From Ammoniphilus oxalaticus (GTDB taxonomy: Bacteria; Bacillota; Bacilli; Aneurinibacillales; RAOX-1), in assembly GCF_003609605.1 (NCBI RefSeq), contig NZ_MCHY01000008.1, forward strand, positions 868,001 to 932,000: a DNA stretch of 64,000 nt, read 5' to 3'. The position numbers and the translations under genes were made by a program. The notes below the pieces were generated by a model, which saw only the letters and a list, made by a program, of their open reading frames with translations, was not told the DNA's origin and searched no databases. This document shows positions 33,712-40,890 of this stretch, one piece after another. Each line of letters opens with the position of its first letter. The stretch's first letter is position 1.

Positions 33712-35103
33712 TTGAAAACATTAACTGTTCAAGATATTTTGGGACCGCTTAAAGGGACTTTGGTCCGCGGGAGCCGAACTGAGCCGATACGGGATGCCGT
33801 TGAACATCCTTCGCAAATTCGGAGAAGAAACACGTTAGTGTTTGACCGTTACGATAAATATTTGCTGCCGCGCGCGTGGCGGATGTTTCCCAGGGGGGTC
33901 ATTGTCACCGACACGCCGCCGATGTTTTTGGGCAACGACTGTCGCTGGACGATCATATACGTGAAAGATATGGAACAAGCTTTCTGGGACTTTGTAGAGT
34001 ATTATCGCGGACTGTGGGACATCCCTGTCATCGGTGTAACCGGCACATGCGGGAAAACAACGGTGAAGGAAATGGTCAGCTATATTTTGAGTGAATCGAT
34101 GCGAACGCAATCGACCTATAAAACATACAACGGACTCGTCTACAATTTGCGTTATTTGATTGGGATCGATGAACGAACCGATGCGGCTGTAATGGAAATG
34201 AAAGTCGCCGTGCCTGGCGATCTGTTGCATACGTGCCGCGTGTTTAAACCGCAAATAGGGATCTTTACTAACATTGGTACGGATCATTTAGAACACTGTG
34301 GGACGATGGAAAATTATATCCGAGAGAAGGCGCGGTTAATCGATGGGTTAGATCCGCGGGGCGTCCTTATTTTGAACTGGGACGACGCGAATATTCGGAA
34401 CCTGGACACGTCCTCTTTTCAAGGAAAGATCCTAACATATGGAAAAGGAGAGGGTGTGGATTATCGGATTACGCAGATCAGTTATCGAAACGAGGGCATG
34501 CGCTTTACTTTTTCCAGCAATGGAAGGTCGTATGAAGCCTCGACGCACGGGTACGGGGAACATACGGTTTACAATGCGGTTGCCGCGCTGATTGCCTGTG
34601 AAGCCGTTGGGGTTGATCTGCAGACTGCGATCAGACGTTTGGCGTCCTACCGTCAGCTAGAGGCGCATCTACAAACACGCGTAGGGATTAATGGATGTCT
34701 GTTATTAGATGATACATGGAGTTCCAATCCGACTTCGGCGGAGGCGGCTTTGAAAGTGTTGCATGAGTTGGCGCAAGGGAAGCAAACGGTCGCGATCATG
34801 GGGCGAATCGGCATGCTAGGGGAACATACAGACGAACAACATCAGATGCTAGGGGATAAAGTTGTTGAGAATCAGGTCGACGCTTTAATTACGATCGATC
34901 CAACCGCCGATTTGATCGGGAAGCGCGCGATTGAGCTTGGTATGGATCCTCGTAGAGTATTCTCGTGTCATTCCCCGCATCAAGTGTACGGACGGTTTCG
35001 TCAATTAGTAGATAAAGACGCTGTTGTCCTCCTAAAGACATCGATGATGGATCGCGTCGATCAAATTAAAAAATTGATCATCAAGGAGGGGGATCGTCCT
35101 TGA
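33712..35103 (+). CDS. MurF-like Mur ligase family protein B
   Basis: A 463-residue paralogue of Mur ligase A with the same reduced N-terminal domain. Motifs: GVTGTCGKTTVKEMV, MEMKVAVPGDLL, NIGTDHLEHCGTMENYIREK, ILNWDD, HGYGEHTVYNAVAALIA and LLLDDTWSSNPTSAEAALKV. TTG 33712 is used because GGGAGG is 7 bases away, while ATG 33706 directly abuts that site. It overlaps the DUF2156-type gene by 4 bases. The repeated design (Mur ligase beside an ATP-grasp or acyltransferase gene) suggests two rounds of amide formation on the same polymer. Confidence 0.87.
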   Translation: MKTLTVQDILGPLKGTLVRGSRTEPIRDAVEHPSQIRRRNTLVFDRYDKYLLPRAWRMFPRGVIVTDTPPMFLGNDCRWTIIYVKDMEQAFWDFVEYYRGLWDIPVIGVTGTCGKTTVKEMVSYILSESMRTQSTYKTYNGLVYNLRYLIGIDERTDAAVMEMKVAVPGDLLHTCRVFKPQIGIFTNIGTDHLEHCGTMENYIREKARLIDGLDPRGVLILNWDDANIRNLDTSSFQGKILTYGKGEGVDYRITQISYRNEGMRFTFSSNGRSYEASTHGYGEHTVYNAVAALIACEAVGVDLQTAIRRLASYRQLEAHLQTRVGINGCLLLDDTWSSNPTSAEAALKVLHELAQGKQTVAIMGRIGMLGEHTDEQHQMLGDKVVENQVDALITIDPTADLIGKRAIELGMDPRRVFSCHSPHQVYGRFRQLVDKDAVVLLKTSMMDRVDQIKKLIIKEGDRP

Positions 35104-36083
35104 TCAAGTGGGGAGAACAGCCAAGGAAAATCAAGTTAGGTGATCAGACGTTTCGTCAGATTCGCTTAAGAGACAAAGAGATGTTTGAATCGTACACGAA
35201 ACGCTGTGACTATCCGACCAATTTATGGTCGATGAACTTTGCGTTTCTTTGGGCAGACGCTAAAGGGGATCAGAAGCTTGTTTTCTGGAAAATCATCGAT
35301 GATCTGCTCGTCCCGTTTGTTCTATATCGGAAAGAAGGATTGCATCTCCTTTGTTTGCCGTTAGGAGCGGGGGGACCCGATCGTATATTATATGTTGCTT
35401 ATCAATGCTTAAAGTTCTGCAATACTTGGAATCGAAAAAACCGCTACTATCCAGCGACAATCCGCACGGTCAATCGGGATCAGCTCACTTTTTTGCAACG
35501 TAGTTCCGAGTTTCAAAAATACTTTGAATACCGAGAGATGAACGGGCGAGAACGGCATTTCAGCATTGAAAAGATTACCGAATTGAAGGGAAAGGACTTT
35601 CAACGAATACGCAATCAACTAAACCGCTTTAACCGCGACTATCCTAATGCGGTGATTCGTCCCTACGAACATCGTGATTATGAGGCTGTGTTGCGTGTAA
35701 ACAACAACTGGTTGAAAAAAGCGAAGCAGCAGTATTCGGTTATCTTCGACCAACTGTACTTTCGGGAAATCATGAAACAGCATGAAGAACTGGAACACGC
35801 AATCCTTGTCGTTGAAATTGATCACGAAATTGTCGGGATGGTGAGCGCAGGATTGACCGCGGAAGGCCAGTCATGGGGCTGCCTGATTAAGAAAATGGCC
35901 GATGTTGACGGTCTGAATGAAGTGATGATTGTAGAAATGGCGCGCGCAGTTCAACGTCTCTATCCGACGGTGGAACTACTCAATGTCGGCAGTGATTTAG
36001 GGGTGGAGGGGCTTAGCAAGTTTAAGGAAAAGTTTCGACCTGCGCTCAGTTTAGAACGGTATCGCGTACGCTTGAAAAAATAA
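35100..36083 (+). CDS. DUF2156/GNAT-type acyltransferase (aminoacyl transferase-like)
   Basis: A 327-residue protein with two GNAT-like halves as in the C-terminal part of phosphatidylglycerol lysyltransferases and FemX-like enzymes: WSMNFAFLWA near residue 45, RNQLNRFNRDYPNAVIRPYE near 180 and VVEIDHEIVGMVSAGL near 245. Such enzymes transfer an aminoacyl or acyl group. TTG 35100 overlaps the stop of Mur ligase B, so the two are made together. No membrane segment is present. It may add an amino acid to the polymer. Confidence 0.75.
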   Translation: MIKWGEQPRKIKLGDQTFRQIRLRDKEMFESYTKRCDYPTNLWSMNFAFLWADAKGDQKLVFWKIIDDLLVPFVLYRKEGLHLLCLPLGAGGPDRILYVAYQCLKFCNTWNRKNRYYPATIRTVNRDQLTFLQRSSEFQKYFEYREMNGRERHFSIEKITELKGKDFQRIRNQLNRFNRDYPNAVIRPYEHRDYEAVLRVNNNWLKKAKQQYSVIFDQLYFREIMKQHEELEHAILVVEIDHEIVGMVSAGLTAEGQSWGCLIKKMADVDGLNEVMIVEMARAVQRLYPTVELLNVGSDLGVEGLSKFKEKFRPALSLERYRVRLKK

Positions 36084-36092
36084 GAGGAACGT

Positions 36093-36121
36093 AAAAGCAT
36101 AGACTTGATCTATGCTTTTTT
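36093..36121 (+). terminator. intrinsic terminator
   Basis: AAAAGCATAGA (36093-36103) pairs perfectly with TCTATGCTTTT (36109-36119), followed by T. Confidence 0.9.
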
Positions 36122-36254
36122 ATACTCTGACTCGACCTATCAATCATTTGTAGTCACTCTATTAAAATGTGCAAATGGATGAGGACGAGCGCTTAGTCAA
36201 TAAGCTTCTCTCTAACATATAAATATACTAGATCAAATGAAAGAGGTGAATATA

Positions 36255-36695
36255 ATGGGAATTCGAAAACATGATCAATGCTTTGTTGAAACGCATAAAG
36301 CCTATCTAGATTTTGCTCTCGGTTACAACAATACCCCCGCGCCGGCCCCTTCCGGATCAATGCCGATTAATAGTGTTGTAGATTACGGCAGAGTCTTTTT
36401 TGAAGACAAGACTCACAATCATAACAAAGCGTTAATCGTTGTAAAACGGACAGATGCGGATCCTTGCAAGTTACGCTTATTTGTAAAGACGCGTGATAGA
36501 AATGAACCATTTTCACAGTTAATCCCTGCCGCAGTCGTTAATGAATATGACCATCCCGGTAGTTATGCGATGCAAGTTGAAAATGTAGAGTGGGTTTCGT
36601 TAGCTTGTGAGCCGACAGGTGGTGTCCCTGGATATTGTGTTGGAAAACTTATTATCCAAAAGACATTCTGCATTTGTTGCAAAAATAACGGCTAA
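36255..36695 (+). CDS. Cys-containing hypothetical surface-type protein
   Basis: A 146-residue protein, ATG 36255 with AGAGGTG. It has a Pro/Ala linker (NNTPAPAPSGSMP), a beta-rich middle and cysteines at both ends: one in HDQCFVE, one in ACEPTGG, and the C-terminal TFCICCKNNG. Cys-rich termini around a beta domain are common in disulfide-linked spore coat or appendage proteins, but I cannot place it in a family. CATATAAATA at 36216 is a near-miss to the sigma-K box. Confidence 0.65.
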   Translation: MGIRKHDQCFVETHKAYLDFALGYNNTPAPAPSGSMPINSVVDYGRVFFEDKTHNHNKALIVVKRTDADPCKLRLFVKTRDRNEPFSQLIPAAVVNEYDHPGSYAMQVENVEWVSLACEPTGGVPGYCVGKLIIQKTFCICCKNNG

Positions 36696-36706
36696 TCACT
36701 GTTGAG

Positions 36707-36755
36707 AGGCTGACTCAATCAGGGTACGACCCTTCGTATTGGGTCAGTCTTTTTA
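36707..36755 (+). terminator. intrinsic terminator
   Basis: GCTGACTCAAT and ATTGGGTCAGT form an imperfect stem around a GGGTACGACCC inner hairpin, followed by TTTTTATTTTT. Confidence 0.75.
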
Positions 36756-36806
36756 TTTTTATCATTGCTTTATTTTTCTAATAAAAAAAGAAAGGAGGCG
36801 CATTCA

Positions 36807-38126
36807 ATGAATGTACAGATCCAACGTTGTTACCATCTCTCTCCCGATCAAGTCCTTATTTCAAAGAAGTGGCGGAGCAGTCGATTTCCAAGAGAACTAA
36901 CCTTGAATCTTGGCGCCTGGAGAAAACGTATGCAAGTCGTGTTTAGTGACCGTTTAGCCTCTGATACAATTGGCATCTCCACTGCCTTATTTCCAAGTCT
37001 AACCATTCCAGCGAACCTCTATTACGAGAGTCGATGGATGGGGACGCAGTTGATCGTTGGCCCGGTTATCGCTCTGATCGTTGGCAAGCAAGAGTTAAAT
37101 CAAGATGCATTCGATGAATTCGAAACCTACTTACAAGATTATGCGTCAATCAACGGCCTTGTCTATATTTGCGCGGAAAGCGGAATTAATACGCAGGCAA
37201 AAACGATCGAGGGATACTACTATGATCCACAGGCGAGTGAGGAAGAAGAATGTTGGAAGCAAGGTGTGTTTCCATATCCAGGATCGGTTTTTCGCCGCGT
37301 TCTTTTACAAGATCGGATTCATTATGATCTTGTTACTACGTTACAAGGGAGACTCTTTAATGGCTATTTATTCAACAAATATGAAATGTGGGACGCGTTG
37401 TCAAAGGTTCCTTCTCTGCGTAATCATCTGCCTGAAACCGCGTTGTTCATTGGGGTGGAGGATGTCAATCGGATGTTAGCGCGCTATCCGTCGGTGTATT
37501 TGAAACCGATGTTTGGCGGGTACGGGATCGGGATTTTAAAAATAGATCAGACGGCAGACGGGTATCGGTTGTATGATGGCGACAAAGTTGACAAGTCGTT
37601 TCAAGCTGTGGCAGAAATTGCAGACGACCTCAATCCGTTGATTATGCAGCATTATATTATTCAGCAAGCGGTCCCCCTTTTATATGAAGATCGACATGTA
37701 GATTTTAGAATCATCTTGCAAAAAGACGGTTCACAAAGTTGGAAGTCATCGGCGGTGTTAGCGAAGTTCGGTCGGGTTGATCAGATCTTCACGAATGATG
37801 CGAGCGCAGTTATGACAGGGATGGAAGCGTTAATGGAAATTTTTGAGCTTACGGAACAGGAAGCGGAGGCGAAAGAGCAACAGATCATTGATCTATGCAT
37901 CCAAGCCAGTCACGTTATGGAACAACGTTACGCGCGTTTTGGGATGTATGGGGATTTTGGATTTGATGTGATCATCGATCAATCCAAGCGGATCTGGCTG
38001 TTAGAAATCAACAAATTTCATCAGTATGAAATAGGATTATATGTAGATGACAATCCTGATGAACTGTACGAAAAATTTGTGACAACACCGCTTGCTTATG
38101 CTAAAGCGCTGGCTGGTTTTGGATAG
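36807..38126 (+). CDS. YheC/YheD family ATP-grasp protein, third copy (divergent)
   Basis: A 439-residue member with the N-terminal family domain (GPVIALIVGKQELN, GYYYDPQ) and an ATP-grasp half: FNKYEMWDALS, YLKPMFGGYGIGI, YIIQQAVPLLYED, VDFRIILQKDG and IWLLEINKFHQYEIG. The two other long copies end this motif in N-N-P-D-H or N-Q-N-P-D-H; here it is K-F-H-Q-Y, so its substrate pocket probably differs. ATG 36807 has AAAGGAGG. It stands between two terminators' worth of space and 84 bases before the TupA-like gene. Confidence 0.87.
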   Translation: MNVQIQRCYHLSPDQVLISKKWRSSRFPRELTLNLGAWRKRMQVVFSDRLASDTIGISTALFPSLTIPANLYYESRWMGTQLIVGPVIALIVGKQELNQDAFDEFETYLQDYASINGLVYICAESGINTQAKTIEGYYYDPQASEEEECWKQGVFPYPGSVFRRVLLQDRIHYDLVTTLQGRLFNGYLFNKYEMWDALSKVPSLRNHLPETALFIGVEDVNRMLARYPSVYLKPMFGGYGIGILKIDQTADGYRLYDGDKVDKSFQAVAEIADDLNPLIMQHYIIQQAVPLLYEDRHVDFRIILQKDGSQSWKSSAVLAKFGRVDQIFTNDASAVMTGMEALMEIFELTEQEAEAKEQQIIDLCIQASHVMEQRYARFGMYGDFGFDVIIDQSKRIWLLEINKFHQYEIGLYVDDNPDELYEKFVTTPLAYAKALAGFG

Positions 38127-38168
38127 AACGATGGGGTGATTGACTGAGAGCAAGACTATTTCCCCTAG

Positions 38169-38177
38169 CATATAATA
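38169..38177 (+). promoter_or_regulatory. candidate sigma-K/E -10 box
   Basis: CATATAATA (CATANNNTA), 34 bases before the TupA-like gene. Confidence 0.5.
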
Positions 38178-38210
38178 TGATAGAACGTTTATGAGTAGGG
38201 GGGGCGCTAA

Positions 38211-39041
38211 ATGAAGAAGGCTTTGACTCGGAAGCAAATTGAATCATTGAAAAGAAGTTTTAAAAAAAAACTAGGATATGAATGTGATCTAAAAGACCCC
38301 AAAACAATCCAAGAGAAAATACAATGGATTAAGATATATGGAAAGTTAGAAAGGTTTGCCAAATATACAGATAAGGTTGAGGTTCAAACGTTTATAATAG
38401 AGACAATCGGTGAAGCTTATCTTATTCCAACGATTGGTGTGTATGAGCATCTGGAGGAGATTGAATTTGAACAACTCCCGCAGTCCTTTGTCATAAAAGC
38501 AACGCATGGTTCAAGCTGGTATAAGATTGTAAAGGACAAAACCCAGATTGACTGGATGGAGATCCAGCAATTGCTAGGAGAGTGGCTTGAGTCTAGCTGG
38601 TTCTCGAAATCAAAGGAATCGAATTATAAACCATTGCCGAAGAGGATTTTGATTCAAGAGTATTTACCCCGCGCGCCGAAAACCTTTTCAGAATACTCTT
38701 TTCATTGTTTCCATGGAGAGCCTCAGTTTGTTCGGATCGACGGATATCAAAGCCTCGGCATCTATTCTATGGACTGGCAGCCGCTCCTCGAGCGGGTCGA
38801 GACGACGCCGTCGAATAACGATGAGAAGAGCATAGCGAAACCAGCTACCTTCGCGGAAATGGAACGCGTTGCCCGCGCCCTTGCCAAAGATTTACGATAC
38901 GTACGGGTTGATCTATTTGATGCTGCGGGGCGTGTCTATTTTAATGAAATGACCTTCGCTCCGGGCGGCGGCTTTCTGCAAACATCTGAAGAATTTGGTC
39001 TTTGGATTGGGTCCTTGCTAGACTTGAAGAAGTATGTATGA
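38211..39041 (+). CDS. TupA-like ATP-grasp protein
   Basis: A 276-residue protein matching the ATPgrasp_TupA family. Seen are DPKTIQEKIQWIKIYGKL near the start, KYTDKVEVQTFI, FVIKATHGSSW, RILIQEYL, SEYSFHCFHGEPQFVRID, and the metal-binding end VDLFDAAGRVYFNEMTFAPGGGF. TupA takes part in making teichuronopeptide, a co-polymer of polyglutamate and polyglucuronate in alkaliphilic Bacillus (established knowledge). It lies beside Mur ligases and a racemase, and a UDP-sugar dehydrogenase lies further on, so the same class of polymer is plausible here. ATG 38211 follows GGGGGGG. Confidence 0.87.
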   Translation: MKKALTRKQIESLKRSFKKKLGYECDLKDPKTIQEKIQWIKIYGKLERFAKYTDKVEVQTFIIETIGEAYLIPTIGVYEHLEEIEFEQLPQSFVIKATHGSSWYKIVKDKTQIDWMEIQQLLGEWLESSWFSKSKESNYKPLPKRILIQEYLPRAPKTFSEYSFHCFHGEPQFVRIDGYQSLGIYSMDWQPLLERVETTPSNNDEKSIAKPATFAEMERVARALAKDLRYVRVDLFDAAGRVYFNEMTFAPGGGFLQTSEEFGLWIGSLLDLKKYV

Positions 39042-39062
39042 ATCAAAGCGCAAACAAATAGA

Positions 39063-39104
39063 AAGGGCCTCTTAGCATGGGAGCTGAAGAAGCCCTTTTT
39101 CTAT
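39063..39104. terminator. bidirectional terminator
   Basis: AAAGGGC-CTCTT-AGC pairs with GCTGAAGAAGCCCTTT with small mismatches; T-run on the right and A-rich tract on the left. Between convergent genes. Confidence 0.8.
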
Positions 39105-39598
39105 TATTTTTGTTTTTTCGACGCTGCAAGTCTGGTGATCGCGCCGATTTCAATTCCATTAGCATAGGGTGGCACTTGAAAAATGTTGAGAAATAATTGA
39201 CCGCAATCGTCGTTATCAAATCCACTCGCTTTGAAATAGTAGGTTTTTCCCGCTAGCGCCTCAAAAAATACTAAGGAAGTATAACCAGGTCCATCGTCGT
39301 CACTACAAGCGACCTCTGTTAAATTAGCGCAGGTTCCCGTGTAAACACCCAATATTGTATCGTAATTGCTATGAATCGTGTTGGCACCAATTGTCATATT
39401 GCGCGGCGCGGTGAATTTGAACCAAACTGAAAAGTATTCATCGGTGACGCAAGTTGGATCCAGTGGGTTTTGTGTCGCATCGCAGGTGAGCTCAATCGCT
39501 GAGAAAGGTAATCTACGGATGGTTGTCGCTGTAACGCATTCGTCATTAACAGGACAGGCAATGAATTGTGATTTACGTGGACGATGAATCATTCCCAT
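39104..39598 (-). CDS. PPC-like beta-sandwich surface protein
   Basis: A 164-residue protein resembling bacterial pre-peptidase C-terminal (PPC-like) domains: an N-terminal NDECVTATTI-type strand with Cys, VWFKFTAP, YDTILGVYTGTC, SDDDGPGYTSLVFFEALAGK, TYYFKASGF, and a closing DCGQLFLNIF. There are six or so cysteines in pairs. No signal peptide. ATG 39598 gives 7 bases to GGGGG; ATG 39604 would be too close. It is paralogous to the gene immediately upstream on the same strand. Confidence 0.75.
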   Translation of the reverse strand: MGMIHRPRKSQFIACPVNDECVTATTIRRLPFSAIELTCDATQNPLDPTCVTDEYFSVWFKFTAPRNMTIGANTIHSNYDTILGVYTGTCANLTEVACSDDDGPGYTSLVFFEALAGKTYYFKASGFDNDDCGQLFLNIFQVPPYANGIEIGAITRLAASKKQK

Positions 39599-39625
39599 TT
39601 TCATTCCCCCTCTATTAAATTATTT

Positions 39626-40003
39626 CTAAAGAACTCCGGAATCAATCACTGGAAAAACGGCAAGGTAAAGCATTCCACAAGCGTTGCGACCATAGCCTGC
39701 AACAGAAACGGTATAGGTTTCCCCAGCGACAGCCTCAAAGAATACGGGAGTCTCATCGCTTTTCCCGCAACTTACATTTGTTAGCGCATGGCAAGCGCCT
39801 GTATAAATACATACCTTTGTAGCGTAATCGGTATGGGCGGTACTTACGGCGAGCGTACCTGTATATTCAGAAATGAACGTATACCAAACCGTGTGGTTTT
39901 TCGCTCCGCATGTGAAGGAATTCGCGCTGAAGGGGATTGTCTGAAATACTGTAGCCCTGCTGCATTGATCATTTAAGGGACGACAAAATCCTTTTCTCAA
40001 CAT
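39626..40003 (-). CDS. PPC-like beta-sandwich surface protein, paralogue
   Basis: A 125-residue shorter relative of the neighbour at 39104-39598. Corresponding parts are LNDQCSRATVFQ, TVWYTFIS, YATKVCIYTGAC, VFFEAVAGETYTVSVAGYG and ACGMLYLAVFPV. The start ATG 40003 has GGGAGG at 6 bases. The two genes are probably a tandem duplication; cysteine content and lack of a signal peptide fit a spore coat or exosporium component, inferred from context. Confidence 0.75.
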   Translation of the reverse strand: MLRKGFCRPLNDQCSRATVFQTIPFSANSFTCGAKNHTVWYTFISEYTGTLAVSTAHTDYATKVCIYTGACHALTNVSCGKSDETPVFFEAVAGETYTVSVAGYGRNACGMLYLAVFPVIDSGVL

Positions 40004-40035
40004 GTTCGACCTCCCATCATTTTGTGTAGGGAAAA

Positions 40036-40064
40036 AAGAATCCCTCGCGCGAACACGAGGGATT
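40036..40064 (-). terminator. intrinsic terminator (minus strand)
   Basis: AATCCCTCG (40039-40047) pairs with CGAGGGATT (40056-40064); on the minus strand a T-run follows, ending the gene at 40075-40413. Confidence 0.8.
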
Positions 40065-40074
40065 ACAAAATCTC

Positions 40075-40413
40075 TTATAAACCCATCATTCTATTTCGTA
40101 ATTGCTCAAGAACTAGAGGTTCTGGCATTTGACCGTAGTCAAAGGATACGATTGAGCCAATCGCGCAGATTGAAACTTCAAACGTGATATCCGGGAACCC
40201 GCCGTTAACCGCATTTCTAGGTCCATTGGTCGGTGGGAATTGTAGAACTACTTTGGAATGCTCAATATCTGTAATCGTTCCCACTCCTAGAAATCCGCCA
40301 TTGTTACCTAGAAGCAACACGAAATTGCCAGGTTGCCCCATACTAAAGTGTTCTCTTAAATTCCTCTTCATGTTTGCAACACAGTCACAAAAACAATCTT
40401 TTCGAACTCCCAT
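40075..40413 (-). CDS. small Cys-rich-start hypothetical protein
   Basis: A 112-residue protein starting MGVRKDCFCDCVAN: a CxCxC cluster, then a beta-rich core (FVLLLGNNGGFLGVGTI, KVVLQFPP) and a helical end. ATG 40413 follows AAAAAGGAGGAA. Promoter-proximal CATATCTTA on the minus strand at 40444-40452 fits the sporulation -10 pattern. Probably a spore coat-type protein; no family recognised. Confidence 0.7.
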   Translation of the reverse strand: MGVRKDCFCDCVANMKRNLREHFSMGQPGNFVLLLGNNGGFLGVGTITDIEHSKVVLQFPPTNGPRNAVNGGFPDITFEVSICAIGSIVSFDYGQMPEPLVLEQLRNRMMGL

Positions 40414-40443
40414 AATTAATTCCTCCTTTTTGTTTGGTTAATA

Positions 40444-40452
40444 TAAGATATG
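40444..40452 (-). promoter_or_regulatory. candidate sigma-K/E -10 box
   Basis: Minus-strand CATATCTTA (CATANNNTA), about 30 bases before the Cys-rich gene at 40075-40413. Confidence 0.5.
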
Positions 40453-40627
40453 CTTGTTTCTCGTAACTGGTATCGGCGTTTTTCTTGGTAGATTCGTATA
40501 TTTTTAAAGGAAGGAAATGATGAATGCTTTCGCCTGTATCCTATGCCATCGCACAAACAGAAGAATGAAGCAAGGAATAGAATGAATAGATGCTTGTTAG
40601 TTCAATCCGAGAGAGGGGATCGACCGA

Positions 40628-40879
40628 ATGGTTTCTATTATTTGTTGTACGATGCGTCAGCATTTTATGGAGAATGCATTTCGAAACTATGAAAGTCAGG
40701 ATTATCGTGAAAAAGAGCTTATTATTATATTAAATCGGGATGACATGGATCGCAGCGTTTGGGAGGCGAGAGCGAGACGATCGTCAAATGTCACTGTGTT
40801 TCAATTGCCGGAATCGATGACGTTAGGAGAGTGTTTGAACTTTGGGGTTGAACAGGCCAAATATCCGTATGTCGCCAAT
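40628..40879 (+). pseudogene. glycosyltransferase family 2, truncated by the mobile segment
   Basis: The first 84 or so residues of a GT2 enzyme: MVSIICCTMRQHF, FRNYESQDYREKELIIILNR, MTLGECLNFGVEQAKYPYVA. The nucleotide-binding strand normally continues K-F-D-D-D-D. Here the frame instead runs into foreign AT-rich DNA at about 40879 and stops 8 codons later. The catalytic Asp residues are therefore lost and no remainder was found in the window. The start ATG 40628 follows GAGAGGGG. Interpreted as a gene cut by a rearrangement at the left end of the mobile segment. Confidence 0.75.
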
Positions 40880-40890
40880 AAACAGGGATT

